The notes under the pieces were generated by a model. That model searched no databases. It saw nothing but the letters and a program-made list of their open reading frames with translations, and was not told where the DNA came from. This document shows, one piece after another, positions 7,935 through 16,448 of a stretch of 64,000 bases of DNA (position 1 is the stretch's first letter; the number at the start of each line of letters is the position of its first letter). A program made the translations under genes and the position numbers. The stretch comes from Oceanivirga miroungae (lineage in GTDB: Bacteria; Fusobacteriota; Fusobacteriia; Fusobacteriales; Leptotrichiaceae), in contig NZ_CABWIB010000001.1 of the NCBI RefSeq assembly GCF_902505095.1, positions 882,688-946,687 on the forward strand, read 5' to 3'.

Positions 7935-10531
7935 TATTTTGCCTTTATAAATTCTATAGTTTCTGATAAAGAAGAAGCTAATTTAGCTTGGTCTTTTCCA
8001 CCAGCTCTTGCAAAATCTGGTCTTCCTCCACCGTTTCCACCAGTTTTTGTTGCTATAAATTTAACAATTTCCCCAGCTTTATATTTCTTAGTTAAATTTT
8101 CACTAACTGTTGAAACAAACACTATATTTTCTTTATTTTTAGCCGCAAATAATATTACAACATTATCTAACTTTAATTTAGCTTTATCTGCTATTGTTTT
8201 TAAATCTTCGCTATCAACTTTTAATTCTTTAACAAGTATTTTAACACCGTTTACTTCTTCATACCCTTTTAATGTTTCGTTTAATTCAAGATCTATTAAT
8301 TTTTCTTTTAATCTTAATATTTCATTATCTTTTTCTTTTAATTCTTCTTTATTTTTATTTATTTGTTCTAATAAATTACTTTGATCAACTTTAAAAATTT
8401 GAGACATATCATACAGATAATCCATATTTTCTCTAGATTGCTCATATGCAGACATAGCTGTTATAGCATTTATTCTTCTAACCCCAGAAGCTTTTGATTC
8501 TTCTGACGTTATATAAAATGAACCAACAAGTCCTGTATGAGAACAGTGTGTTCCTCCACACAATTCAGCTGAGTAATCAACTATATCAACTACTCTTACA
8601 ATTTCTTTATATTTTTCACCAAATAAAGCAATAACCCCCATTTTGTCAGCTTCTTCTTGTGTTGTATATGTAACTTCCACTCTATTGTTATTTTGAATAA
8701 TTTCATTTACTCTTTTTTCTATTTTTAAAATTTCTTCTTTAGTTAATGCTTTGTTATATGTAAAGTCAAATCTTAATCCTTTATCAAATACTAATGATCC
8801 TGCTTGATTTACATAATCTCCTAACACTTCTTTTATTGCCTTATGTAGTATATGTGTTGCTGTATGGTTTCTCATAGTTCCTGCTCTAAATACCTTATCT
8901 ACTTCTAAATTAACTATGTCCCCAACTTGTGGCACACTACCTTCTAATATATCAATATAGTGCATGAATATATCAGATTTTTTAGCCATTTCTATAACTG
9001 AAGCCTTAAATTTATCGTTATAAATAATACCTTTGTCACTTACTTGACCACCTTGAGCTGAGTAAAATGGAGTTTTATCTAATATTAATTGAATACCATT
9101 CTCTGTTTTTTCAACACTTAAAACTGTTGCAGTATCAACTAATGTTTCATAACCTGTAAATTTAGTTTCTCCATGCTTTTTATAAAAGTCATCTATAAAT
9201 TCATCCTTAATCATGTCACTTAAAACTACTCTAGCATTTTTAGATCTATTAACTTGTTCTTGTAATTTTTCGTTAAATTCTTCTTCACTTACTTTTTTAC
9301 CATGCATATCGCTTACTAATTTTGTAAGTTCAAATGGGAATCCATATGTATCATACAACTTAAATGTAACATCTGAAGATAATTTATCTGTTTTTTCAAT
9401 CTTTATTTGTTCTAATAATAGTTCAGTTCCTGATTTTAAAGTTTTAGCAAATTTTTCTTCTTCTTCTTTTAAAACTTCTTTTACCATTTCTTTTTTATCT
9501 ACTAACTCTGGGTAAGCTTGTTTCATTGTATCTACTACTACATCAACTAATTTATGTAAAAATAAGTCTCCATTATTGAATACTTTTTCATTTTGAGTAG
9601 CACCTGTACCATAAGCACGACGAATTAGTTTTTTTAATATATATCCACGACCTTCATTACTAGGCATTACACCATCAGATATTAAAAACACAGAAGCTCT
9701 TATGTGATCTGCTATTATCTTAGAAGCTGTTGTATTTTCTTTTATATCTAATAAATTTTTTATTTCTTTTGTAATATTAGTAAATATATCTGTTTCAAAA
9801 TTATTTTCTTTATTTTGTATAACACTTGCAATACGTTCAAGACCTGCACCTGTATCTATATTTTTTTCAGGTAGTGGTACTAAACTTCCATCTTCTAATC
9901 TATTCCATTCAGTAAATACTAGATTCCATATTTCTAAATATCTATTACCTTCTTCACCAAATTTTAGATTTAATTCTTCGTTATTAGGCCCCATATTTCT
10001 TGTATCAAAATATATTTCACTACAAGGTCCACAAGATCCAATAGGTCCTGCTGCCCACCAGTTATCATCATCACCTAATTTAGCCATGTGAGATGGGTCT
10101 ATTCCTACTTCTTTAACCCATATATCATATGCTTCATCATCAGTATAGTGAACTGATATGTATAGTCTTTCTTTATCTAATTTTAATACTTCTGTAATGT
10201 ATTCCCAAGACCATTTTATAGATTCTCTTTTAAAGTAATCCCCAAATGAAAAGTTACCTAACATTTCAAAGAAAGTGTGGTGTCTAGGTGTTACTCCTAC
10301 ATTTTCTAAATCGTTTGTTCTTATACATTTTTGATATGTAGTTATTCTTTTATATGGAGCTTTTTTTTCGCCTAAAAAGAACGCTTTAAATGGAACCATC
10401 CCAGCAACTGTTAATAAAAGTGTTTTGTCTTCTGGTATTAAAGATGCACTTTCAAAATGTTTATGATTTTTTTGTTCAAAAAATTCAATAAAACTTTTTC
10501 TAATTTCATCACCTGTCATGTACTTGCTCAT
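7934..10531 (-). CDS. alaS: Alanyl-tRNA synthetase
   Basis: Charges tRNA-Ala. The class II core is at the N-terminus (the HHTFFEMLGNFSFGDYFK motif near residue 70), the editing domain is central with the zinc-type HNTATHILH-like (here HTATHILH) and CGGTHCSHTG motifs, and the C-Ala domain ends in GGGRPDFARAGGKD. At 865 residues it is full length. It has an AGGAGA ribosome site 13 bases after mutS. Confidence 0.98.
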   Translation of the reverse strand: MSKYMTGDEIRKSFIEFFEQKNHKHFESASLIPEDKTLLLTVAGMVPFKAFFLGEKKAPYKRITTYQKCIRTNDLENVGVTPRHHTFFEMLGNFSFGDYFKRESIKWSWEYITEVLKLDKERLYISVHYTDDEAYDIWVKEVGIDPSHMAKLGDDDNWWAAGPIGSCGPCSEIYFDTRNMGPNNEELNLKFGEEGNRYLEIWNLVFTEWNRLEDGSLVPLPEKNIDTGAGLERIASVIQNKENNFETDIFTNITKEIKNLLDIKENTTASKIIADHIRASVFLISDGVMPSNEGRGYILKKLIRRAYGTGATQNEKVFNNGDLFLHKLVDVVVDTMKQAYPELVDKKEMVKEVLKEEEEKFAKTLKSGTELLLEQIKIEKTDKLSSDVTFKLYDTYGFPFELTKLVSDMHGKKVSEEEFNEKLQEQVNRSKNARVVLSDMIKDEFIDDFYKKHGETKFTGYETLVDTATVLSVEKTENGIQLILDKTPFYSAQGGQVSDKGIIYNDKFKASVIEMAKKSDIFMHYIDILEGSVPQVGDIVNLEVDKVFRAGTMRNHTATHILHKAIKEVLGDYVNQAGSLVFDKGLRFDFTYNKALTKEEILKIEKRVNEIIQNNNRVEVTYTTQEEADKMGVIALFGEKYKEIVRVVDIVDYSAELCGGTHCSHTGLVGSFYITSEESKASGVRRINAITAMSAYEQSRENMDYLYDMSQIFKVDQSNLLEQINKNKEELKEKDNEILRLKEKLIDLELNETLKGYEEVNGVKILVKELKVDSEDLKTIADKAKLKLDNVVILFAAKNKENIVFVSTVSENLTKKYKAGEIVKFIATKTGGNGGGRPDFARAGGKDQAKLASSLSETIEFIKAK

Positions 10532-10544
10532 AATCTCTCCTTTT

Positions 10545-13127
10545 TTAAATTTCTATTTTATCACTAATTTCTTTTAGATTTTGTAATATATTTAATGCCT
10601 TTAGTGGTGTTAGGTTATTTATATCTATATCATCAATCTCATCTTTTAATACAGTTAAATTTTTAACTTTATCCTCTAAATTTTCTTCATCTTCTAAATA
10701 GTTTTTACTATCAAATAAAGATAATTGCCCTATATTTTCTGTTTTTTGTATTAGTATATGTCTTTTTTCTAATTTTTCAAGAAGCTTTTTTGATTCTCTT
10801 AGTATTTCATTAGGAAGACCTGCTAATTTTGCTACATAATTCCCATATGATTTATCTGCGCTTCCTCTTGAAATTTTTCTTAAAAAAATTACTCTTTGAT
10901 TTTTTTCTTCAACTTCTATTCTATAGTTTATTATTCTAGGATATCTATCTTCTAACTCATTTAATTCGTGATAATGTGTTGCAAAAATTGTTTTTGCCAT
11001 TATTTTATCATGTATATATGTAGATATTGAAGATGCTAGAGATAAGCCATCATATGTTGAAGTCCCACGTCCCACTTCATCTAATATTATTAAACTATTT
11101 TTTGTAGCATTATTTAATATATTAGAAACCTCTGACATTTCTACCATAAAAGTCGACTGACCTGTTATTATATCATCACTAGCTCCTATTCTTGTTAAGA
11201 ACTTATCTATTATTGAAATATTTGCTGACTTACAAGGTACATACATTCCTATTTGAGCCATTATACATATTAAGGCAATTTGTTTCATATATGTAGACTT
11301 ACCTGCCATATTAGGACCTGTTAGTATTATAAAGTTTTTATCATTATTTAAAATTACATCATTTTCAATAAAAGCATCGCTTATTATTTTTTCAACAACA
11401 GGGTGTCTTGAATTTATTAATTTTAAATCACCATTATCATTAAATGTTGGTTTTACATAAGAGTTATCAATACTTACAGTAGCATAAGATGCTATTACAT
11501 CTATATACGCTATAATATTTGATAATTCTATTAAATTATCTTTAAATCCTTTTATATATTCATTTAAATCTTGCAAGATTTGATATTCTAGTTCATTTAA
11601 TCTAGCTTTAGCATTTACTATTTTATCCTCATATATTTTTAATTCTTCTGTTATATATCTTTCTGCATTTGCTAGTGTTTGTTTTCTAATATATGTATCA
11701 GGTACATCTTTAATATTAGACTTACTGATTTCAATAAAATATCCAAATATCTTATTATACTTTATTTTTAAATTTTTTATACCTGTTTTTTCTTTTTCTC
11801 TTAATTCTATATCAATTAAAAATTTATTTCCGCTATGTAGTATTTGATTTAATTCCAATGTATCGCTAGAGTAATCTTTTCTTATCATATTTGCTTCTCT
11901 AACAGAAAAAGGAGGACTATCTACTATAGTTTCATCTATTTTTTTTATTATATCATGTATATAGTCTAAATTAATATCTAAAAACTTATTTTCCCATAAT
12001 TTTTTTATGTTTAAGTATTTTTTTAATGTTTTTGATATTGCAACTAAATCTTTTGCGTTACTAGAACCAAAAACTATCTTACTCAAAATTCTTTCTAAGT
12101 CATATATTTCTACTAATTCCTGCCTTAAATCGTCTTTTAGTATCATATTATTGATTAAATACTCTACATCATTTTGTCTTGATATAATTTCATTTTTATC
12201 TAGTAATGGATAATTTAAAAACTCTTTTATAAGTCTACTTCCCATAGATGATTTACATTTATCTATAATATATAAAAGTGAACCATAAGTAGTTTTATCC
12301 CTACCATTTTGAAAAATCTCTAGGTTTTTTGCACTTGTTAGATTTATATCAGCAAACTTTTCACTTTTCATAAGTGTTATTTTAGGAATTTCCAATTTTA
12401 CTGCTATTTGATGCTCTAGTACATAATCTAAAACTAAACTACAAACATCTACTAAGAAGCTATCTTTTATACCAAAACTATCTAAACTAAGTATATCAAA
12501 GTACTCACATAAAAATTTTTCTCCATTTTTTACTTTATCTCTTATTGAAACTAAAATATTTTGTGTATTTAAATAGTCTTCTAATTTATTGTAGTTTGAC
12601 TTTGTTAAAACTAGCTCCTTTATATCTAGTCTATATATTAAAGAATCCAGATTTGCTATATTTGAATATAGCGCTTTAAATGTATTTGTTGTTATATCTA
12701 TATATGCTATATACGCTTTATCTTGGTCTATACTAATTGACGCAATATAGTTATTCTTTTTTGCATCTAAGTTATCCACATCAATTACAGTACCACGACT
12801 TATTACTTTTATAACTTCTCTTTTAACTATACCTTTAGCTAAACTTGGATCTTCTACTTGCTCACATATAGCTACTTTATATCCAGCATCTACTAATTTA
12901 TTTATATATGAATTAGCGCTATGATACGGAATTCCAGCCATTGGTATTTCTACGTTTTTTTCTCTATTTCTAGAAGTTAGAGTTAAGCCTAAAATTTTTG
13001 ACGCTATTTTTGCGTCATCAAAAAACATTTCATAAAAATCACCAAGTCTAAAAAAAAGTATCTCTTCTTTATATTGATTTTTTATCTCTCTATACTGCTT
13101 TAATAGTGGTGTTTCTTTATCAGCCAT
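10545..13127 (-). CDS. mutS: DNA mismatch repair ATPase MutS
   Basis: Recognises mismatches and small loops and starts mismatch repair with MutL. The mismatch-binding Phe-X-Glu region is in FFRLGDFYEMF near residue 25; the Walker A TGPNMAGKSTYMKQ and the Walker B region LIILDEVGRGTSTYDG are present, followed by FATHYHEL and the helix-turn-helix dimer end. The 860-residue length is normal for MutS1. Its ATG overlaps the stop of a small membrane-peptide gene by one base (TAATG). mutL is not in the window. Confidence 0.98.
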   Translation of the reverse strand: MADKETPLLKQYREIKNQYKEEILFFRLGDFYEMFFDDAKIASKILGLTLTSRNREKNVEIPMAGIPYHSANSYINKLVDAGYKVAICEQVEDPSLAKGIVKREVIKVISRGTVIDVDNLDAKKNNYIASISIDQDKAYIAYIDITTNTFKALYSNIANLDSLIYRLDIKELVLTKSNYNKLEDYLNTQNILVSIRDKVKNGEKFLCEYFDILSLDSFGIKDSFLVDVCSLVLDYVLEHQIAVKLEIPKITLMKSEKFADINLTSAKNLEIFQNGRDKTTYGSLLYIIDKCKSSMGSRLIKEFLNYPLLDKNEIISRQNDVEYLINNMILKDDLRQELVEIYDLERILSKIVFGSSNAKDLVAISKTLKKYLNIKKLWENKFLDINLDYIHDIIKKIDETIVDSPPFSVREANMIRKDYSSDTLELNQILHSGNKFLIDIELREKEKTGIKNLKIKYNKIFGYFIEISKSNIKDVPDTYIRKQTLANAERYITEELKIYEDKIVNAKARLNELEYQILQDLNEYIKGFKDNLIELSNIIAYIDVIASYATVSIDNSYVKPTFNDNGDLKLINSRHPVVEKIISDAFIENDVILNNDKNFIILTGPNMAGKSTYMKQIALICIMAQIGMYVPCKSANISIIDKFLTRIGASDDIITGQSTFMVEMSEVSNILNNATKNSLIILDEVGRGTSTYDGLSLASSISTYIHDKIMAKTIFATHYHELNELEDRYPRIINYRIEVEEKNQRVIFLRKISRGSADKSYGNYVAKLAGLPNEILRESKKLLEKLEKRHILIQKTENIGQLSLFDSKNYLEDEENLEDKVKNLTVLKDEIDDIDINNLTPLKALNILQNLKEISDKIEI

Positions 13128-13297
13128 TATTTCTCCTCATTGTTATTATAGAAATCTTTTTCCCTAATATTAAAAGAATCAATTACACTTTGAGTTTTTA
13201 TATTAGATTTATACCTATAGTATTCATATTTACTATATGTATGATACATTAAGAAAAAAACTATTACTACAATTAATATCTTATAAATTTTTTCCAT
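13127..13297 (-). CDS. Small single-pass membrane peptide, 56 residues
   Basis: A short open frame fills the space between mtnN and mutS. It begins with ATG at 13297 inside the last codons of mtnN, preceded by AGGAAAG, and its TAA shares one base with the mutS ATG. The predicted peptide starts MEKIYK, then has a hydrophobic helix at residues 7-17 (ILIVVIVFFLM), then a tyrosine- and lysine-rich stretch and an acidic tail ending NNNEEK. Overlaps at both ends and protein-like composition support a real gene. I do not recognise a family. It may mainly couple translation of mtnN to mutS or be a small membrane protein. Confidence 0.7.
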   Translation of the reverse strand: MEKIYKILIVVIVFFLMYHTYSKYEYYRYKSNIKTQSVIDSFNIREKDFYNNNEEK

Positions 13298-13985
13298 TTT
13301 CAATAAACTTTCCTAATAATTTTAAAAGAAAGTCTTTAGAATTTCTACTAGCTAAATATACTAATTCATTGAATTCTATACCTGAATTGTCACCTAGTGA
13401 GTCTGATATAGATCTAATTATTAAATATGGTATATTAAGTTCTATGCAACTATGAGCAACTGCTGCTGACTCCATATCAACAGCAACCGCTTGAAATTCG
13501 TTATATATTCTTTCTTTTTCATTTTTACTATCAACAAATACATCGGCTGATGCAATTTTTCCATAATGTTTTTTTACATCTATTTCAATATCTTTTGTTA
13601 ATTCTAACATAGAGTAGTCTGCTTCTAAATCTCTTTTAGAAGTACCTGCTATTTGACCTAATACATAATTTCCTGCAGCTCTTACATCAAATGTATATTC
13701 TACAAATGAGTTAGCTATAACTATGTCTAATGCTTTTATACTGTCTACATTACTTCCAGCTACTCCACTGAATATTATTTTCTCTACATTAAATATTGTT
13801 TTTAAAAGTGTTGTTGTTATACTTGCTCTTACCATACCTACACCTGATTTTACGACAACTACATCAAGTCCTTTGTAATTAGCTAAGTAAAATGTTCTAC
13901 CGGCATAATTTTTTACTGTAACATCACTCATTTCAGATAAAATAACTGAAATTTCTTCTTCCATTGCCCCCATTATACCTATCAT
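13281..13985 (-). CDS. mtnN: 5'-methylthioadenosine/S-adenosylhomocysteine nucleosidase
   Basis: Hydrolyses MTA and SAH to adenine and a thio-ribose, recycling by-products of methylation and polyamine synthesis. The start IGIMGAMEEEI, the GVAGS loop, the VDMESAAVAH motif and the final catalytic aspartate in SISDSLG are all as in the Pfs/MtnN family; 234 residues is typical. Its start overlaps the upstream acyltransferase-fusion stop by four bases (ATGA). Confidence 0.96.
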   Translation of the reverse strand: MIGIMGAMEEEISVILSEMSDVTVKNYAGRTFYLANYKGLDVVVVKSGVGMVRASITTTLLKTIFNVEKIIFSGVAGSNVDSIKALDIVIANSFVEYTFDVRAAGNYVLGQIAGTSKRDLEADYSMLELTKDIEIDVKKHYGKIASADVFVDSKNEKERIYNEFQAVAVDMESAAVAHSCIELNIPYLIIRSISDSLGDNSGIEFNELVYLASRNSKDFLLKLLGKFIENGKNL

Positions 13986-16447
13986 TTATTCATATCCTCC
14001 TTGTATTTTTCAAATATATTATAGCACTCATCTACAATTTGTTCATAAGATTTATCCTTAGGACTAACCTCATCTAAAACATCAACTGTTATCTTTTTAG
14101 GCTTCGGAAAATAACTAAATCTATCATATGCCTCATAAGCTCCATTTATACCAATACATCTAACATCTACATCTAGTTCTTTTGATAAAATAGCAAAAAC
14201 TTTTTTAAATTCTTGTAAATTTCCATCCATAGTTCTACTTCCTTCTGGGAATACAAACACATTTTTACCTGATTTTAAAACTCCTGCTAACTTTTCTATA
14301 CTTTCTTTTATATTTTTTTCAATATCAACTGTAATTACATTTGAATTATTTGCAACAAATTTCATAAATGGTGATTTAAAATATTTTAATATTGCTAAAA
14401 AGAAAGTATTTTTTCTCATTTTAAATGGTATTGCATAACTTAAAAGTGGCGCATCTACAAAACTTTCATGGTTTGCTATAAATATTGTTGGTTTATCTTT
14501 TATTTTTTCTTTTCCTCTAACTTCAAATCTAAAGTAAAGCTTTGCTAATACCCACATAAATGGTCTTGTAATATACGGTAAAAACCCAACTTTTAAATTT
14601 AATTCTTTTGAATTTTTTACTATTTCATCTAATTTATTTAATGATTCTGTAAATCCGCTAGAATTAGTAGATATAAGTTCCGATAATAATAAAAGATTGT
14701 AGTGAGTTATAAATATGTCGTTTGCTAATTTAATATTAAAACTATTTTCTATATATGTTCTAAACTCAACTAAATCTAGCGAGTCCATAGCTAACTCTAC
14801 TTCTAAGCTAAATTCTGGATGAATATAGTCAATTTTTTTTAAATCCATTATATATTCTTTTAATTTAGCGTAGGCTATATTATTGGGTTCTTTCACTTCT
14901 TCTTTTTTAGTTTCTACTGCACCTTCAAAGATTTTAGGCAGCATAAATCTTCTTAATTTACCAACACGAGTTTTAGGAAGTTCTTCTTCAACTATTTTAT
15001 AGTTTAGTATTTTTTCATAATTATGTACATTTTTATTATATAACTGTATAACGTTTTTTACGTATGTTGATATATTTCCTATTTTTTTAGATCTTATATA
15101 TTCAAAATTTGGAACTACTATAGCAGCTAATTTATCATTGCTTCCAAATATACCAACTTCTTTTAATAAATCACTATCTTCTTTTATTAATTTATTTTCT
15201 AATTTTTCTGGATCTATATTTTTACCATTACTTAGTACAATCATAGCATTTTTTCTACCTATTATTGTCACATAACCTTCTTCATCTATACTTACTAAAT
15301 CTCCAGTCTTAAAATATCCATCTTCTGTCATTACTTCTTTTGTCTTTTCAGGATTATTATAGTAACCAAGCATTACCATAGGTCCTTTTACTAGAAGTTC
15401 TCCATCAACCACCTTTATACTAACACTTTCTACTGGTTTTCCTATCGTTCCTATTTTATAGTGTTTTGGAACTGACCCCATAAATACTGGACTTGTTTCA
15501 CTTAAACCATAACCTTCGCAGTATGTAAATCCTAGCACATTGAAAAATTCTATCATTTCAGGATCTGATTTAGCTCCACCTGCTATTATCGTACGAAGAC
15601 TTCCTCCAAATGTTTTATGAACTTTTTTAAATATTAGTTTTGAAAACTTTTTGTTATTTACTTTTTTGGCAAGTTTATACATTAATTTCGCTATACGACT
15701 AGCATTTATCTTATCATTTATTGATTTATAGAATAATTTGTATAGCCTTGGTACACTTGATAATATTGTTATATTATTTTCATCTAAACATTTTAATATT
15801 TCAGTTGAACTTAATTTTTTACAAAGCACCACTGAATTTTGATTTTCATAATAGAAAAAGTATAGTACTGTACTCATTAGTGGTAATATATGGTGAAATG
15901 GTAATATTGCTAATATTTGTTCATCATCATATGTAACATCAAAGTATTTTATAGCCTCAATTTCTTTTATTATATTATTGTGGCTTAACATAACACCTTT
16001 TGGACTTCCTGTTGTTCCACTTGTATATATCATAACAGCTAAGTCATCACCAGAATGTGTATTTAATTCTGTTTCGTCATCTTTTTCTAAAATCTCTATT
16101 TCATCTAGGTTATATATATTTATATCTTTTATACCTTCAACTGATTTCATTGTTTGATTAGTTACAATTACTGTGTGTGAATTTGCATTAGATAAAAAGT
16201 ATTCAATTTCTTCTTTTGTACTCAGTGCATCTATACATACAGGAACTGCATATCTATCCCATATAGCGAAAAAACTATATATCCATTCTATTCTATTTTC
16301 TGCTATTATTAAAACATTTTCTTTTTTGTTAATATCTTTATATATTTCTCTTGATAAATATTTTATCTTACTACACATCGTATCATAGTCAACTTTTTTT
16401 CCGTCCATATCAACTATAGCTAGTCTTTTAGATTTTTTTAGAAACAT
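13982..16447 (-). CDS. Acyl-activating ligase / ACP / lysophospholipid acyltransferase fusion (copy 2)
   Basis: Three domains in one 821-residue protein. First an AMP-forming ligase (residues 1 to about 500) with YTSGTTGSPKGV and EGYGLSETSP motifs. Then a carrier domain whose LAMDSLDLVE motif puts a probable phosphopantetheine serine at S556. Then a PlsC-type acyltransferase with H660-X4-D665 (NHESFVD) and FPEGSR. The expected action is ATP-driven loading of a fatty acid on its own carrier and transfer to a lysolipid or glycerol-phosphate. The start is ATG 16447: it aligns with copy 1 (MFLKKS) and follows GGGGAG; an upstream in-frame start would run into copy 1. Ligase and acyltransferase are in the opposite order to E. 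coli Aas. Confidence 0.88.
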   Translation of the reverse strand: MFLKKSKRLAIVDMDGKKVDYDTMCSKIKYLSREIYKDINKKENVLIIAENRIEWIYSFFAIWDRYAVPVCIDALSTKEEIEYFLSNANSHTVIVTNQTMKSVEGIKDINIYNLDEIEILEKDDETELNTHSGDDLAVMIYTSGTTGSPKGVMLSHNNIIKEIEAIKYFDVTYDDEQILAILPFHHILPLMSTVLYFFYYENQNSVVLCKKLSSTEILKCLDENNITILSSVPRLYKLFYKSINDKINASRIAKLMYKLAKKVNNKKFSKLIFKKVHKTFGGSLRTIIAGGAKSDPEMIEFFNVLGFTYCEGYGLSETSPVFMGSVPKHYKIGTIGKPVESVSIKVVDGELLVKGPMVMLGYYNNPEKTKEVMTEDGYFKTGDLVSIDEEGYVTIIGRKNAMIVLSNGKNIDPEKLENKLIKEDSDLLKEVGIFGSNDKLAAIVVPNFEYIRSKKIGNISTYVKNVIQLYNKNVHNYEKILNYKIVEEELPKTRVGKLRRFMLPKIFEGAVETKKEEVKEPNNIAYAKLKEYIMDLKKIDYIHPEFSLEVELAMDSLDLVEFRTYIENSFNIKLANDIFITHYNLLLLSELISTNSSGFTESLNKLDEIVKNSKELNLKVGFLPYITRPFMWVLAKLYFRFEVRGKEKIKDKPTIFIANHESFVDAPLLSYAIPFKMRKNTFFLAILKYFKSPFMKFVANNSNVITVDIEKNIKESIEKLAGVLKSGKNVFVFPEGSRTMDGNLQEFKKVFAILSKELDVDVRCIGINGAYEAYDRFSYFPKPKKITVDVLDEVSPKDKSYEQIVDECYNIFEKYKEDMNK

Positions 16448-16448
16448 C

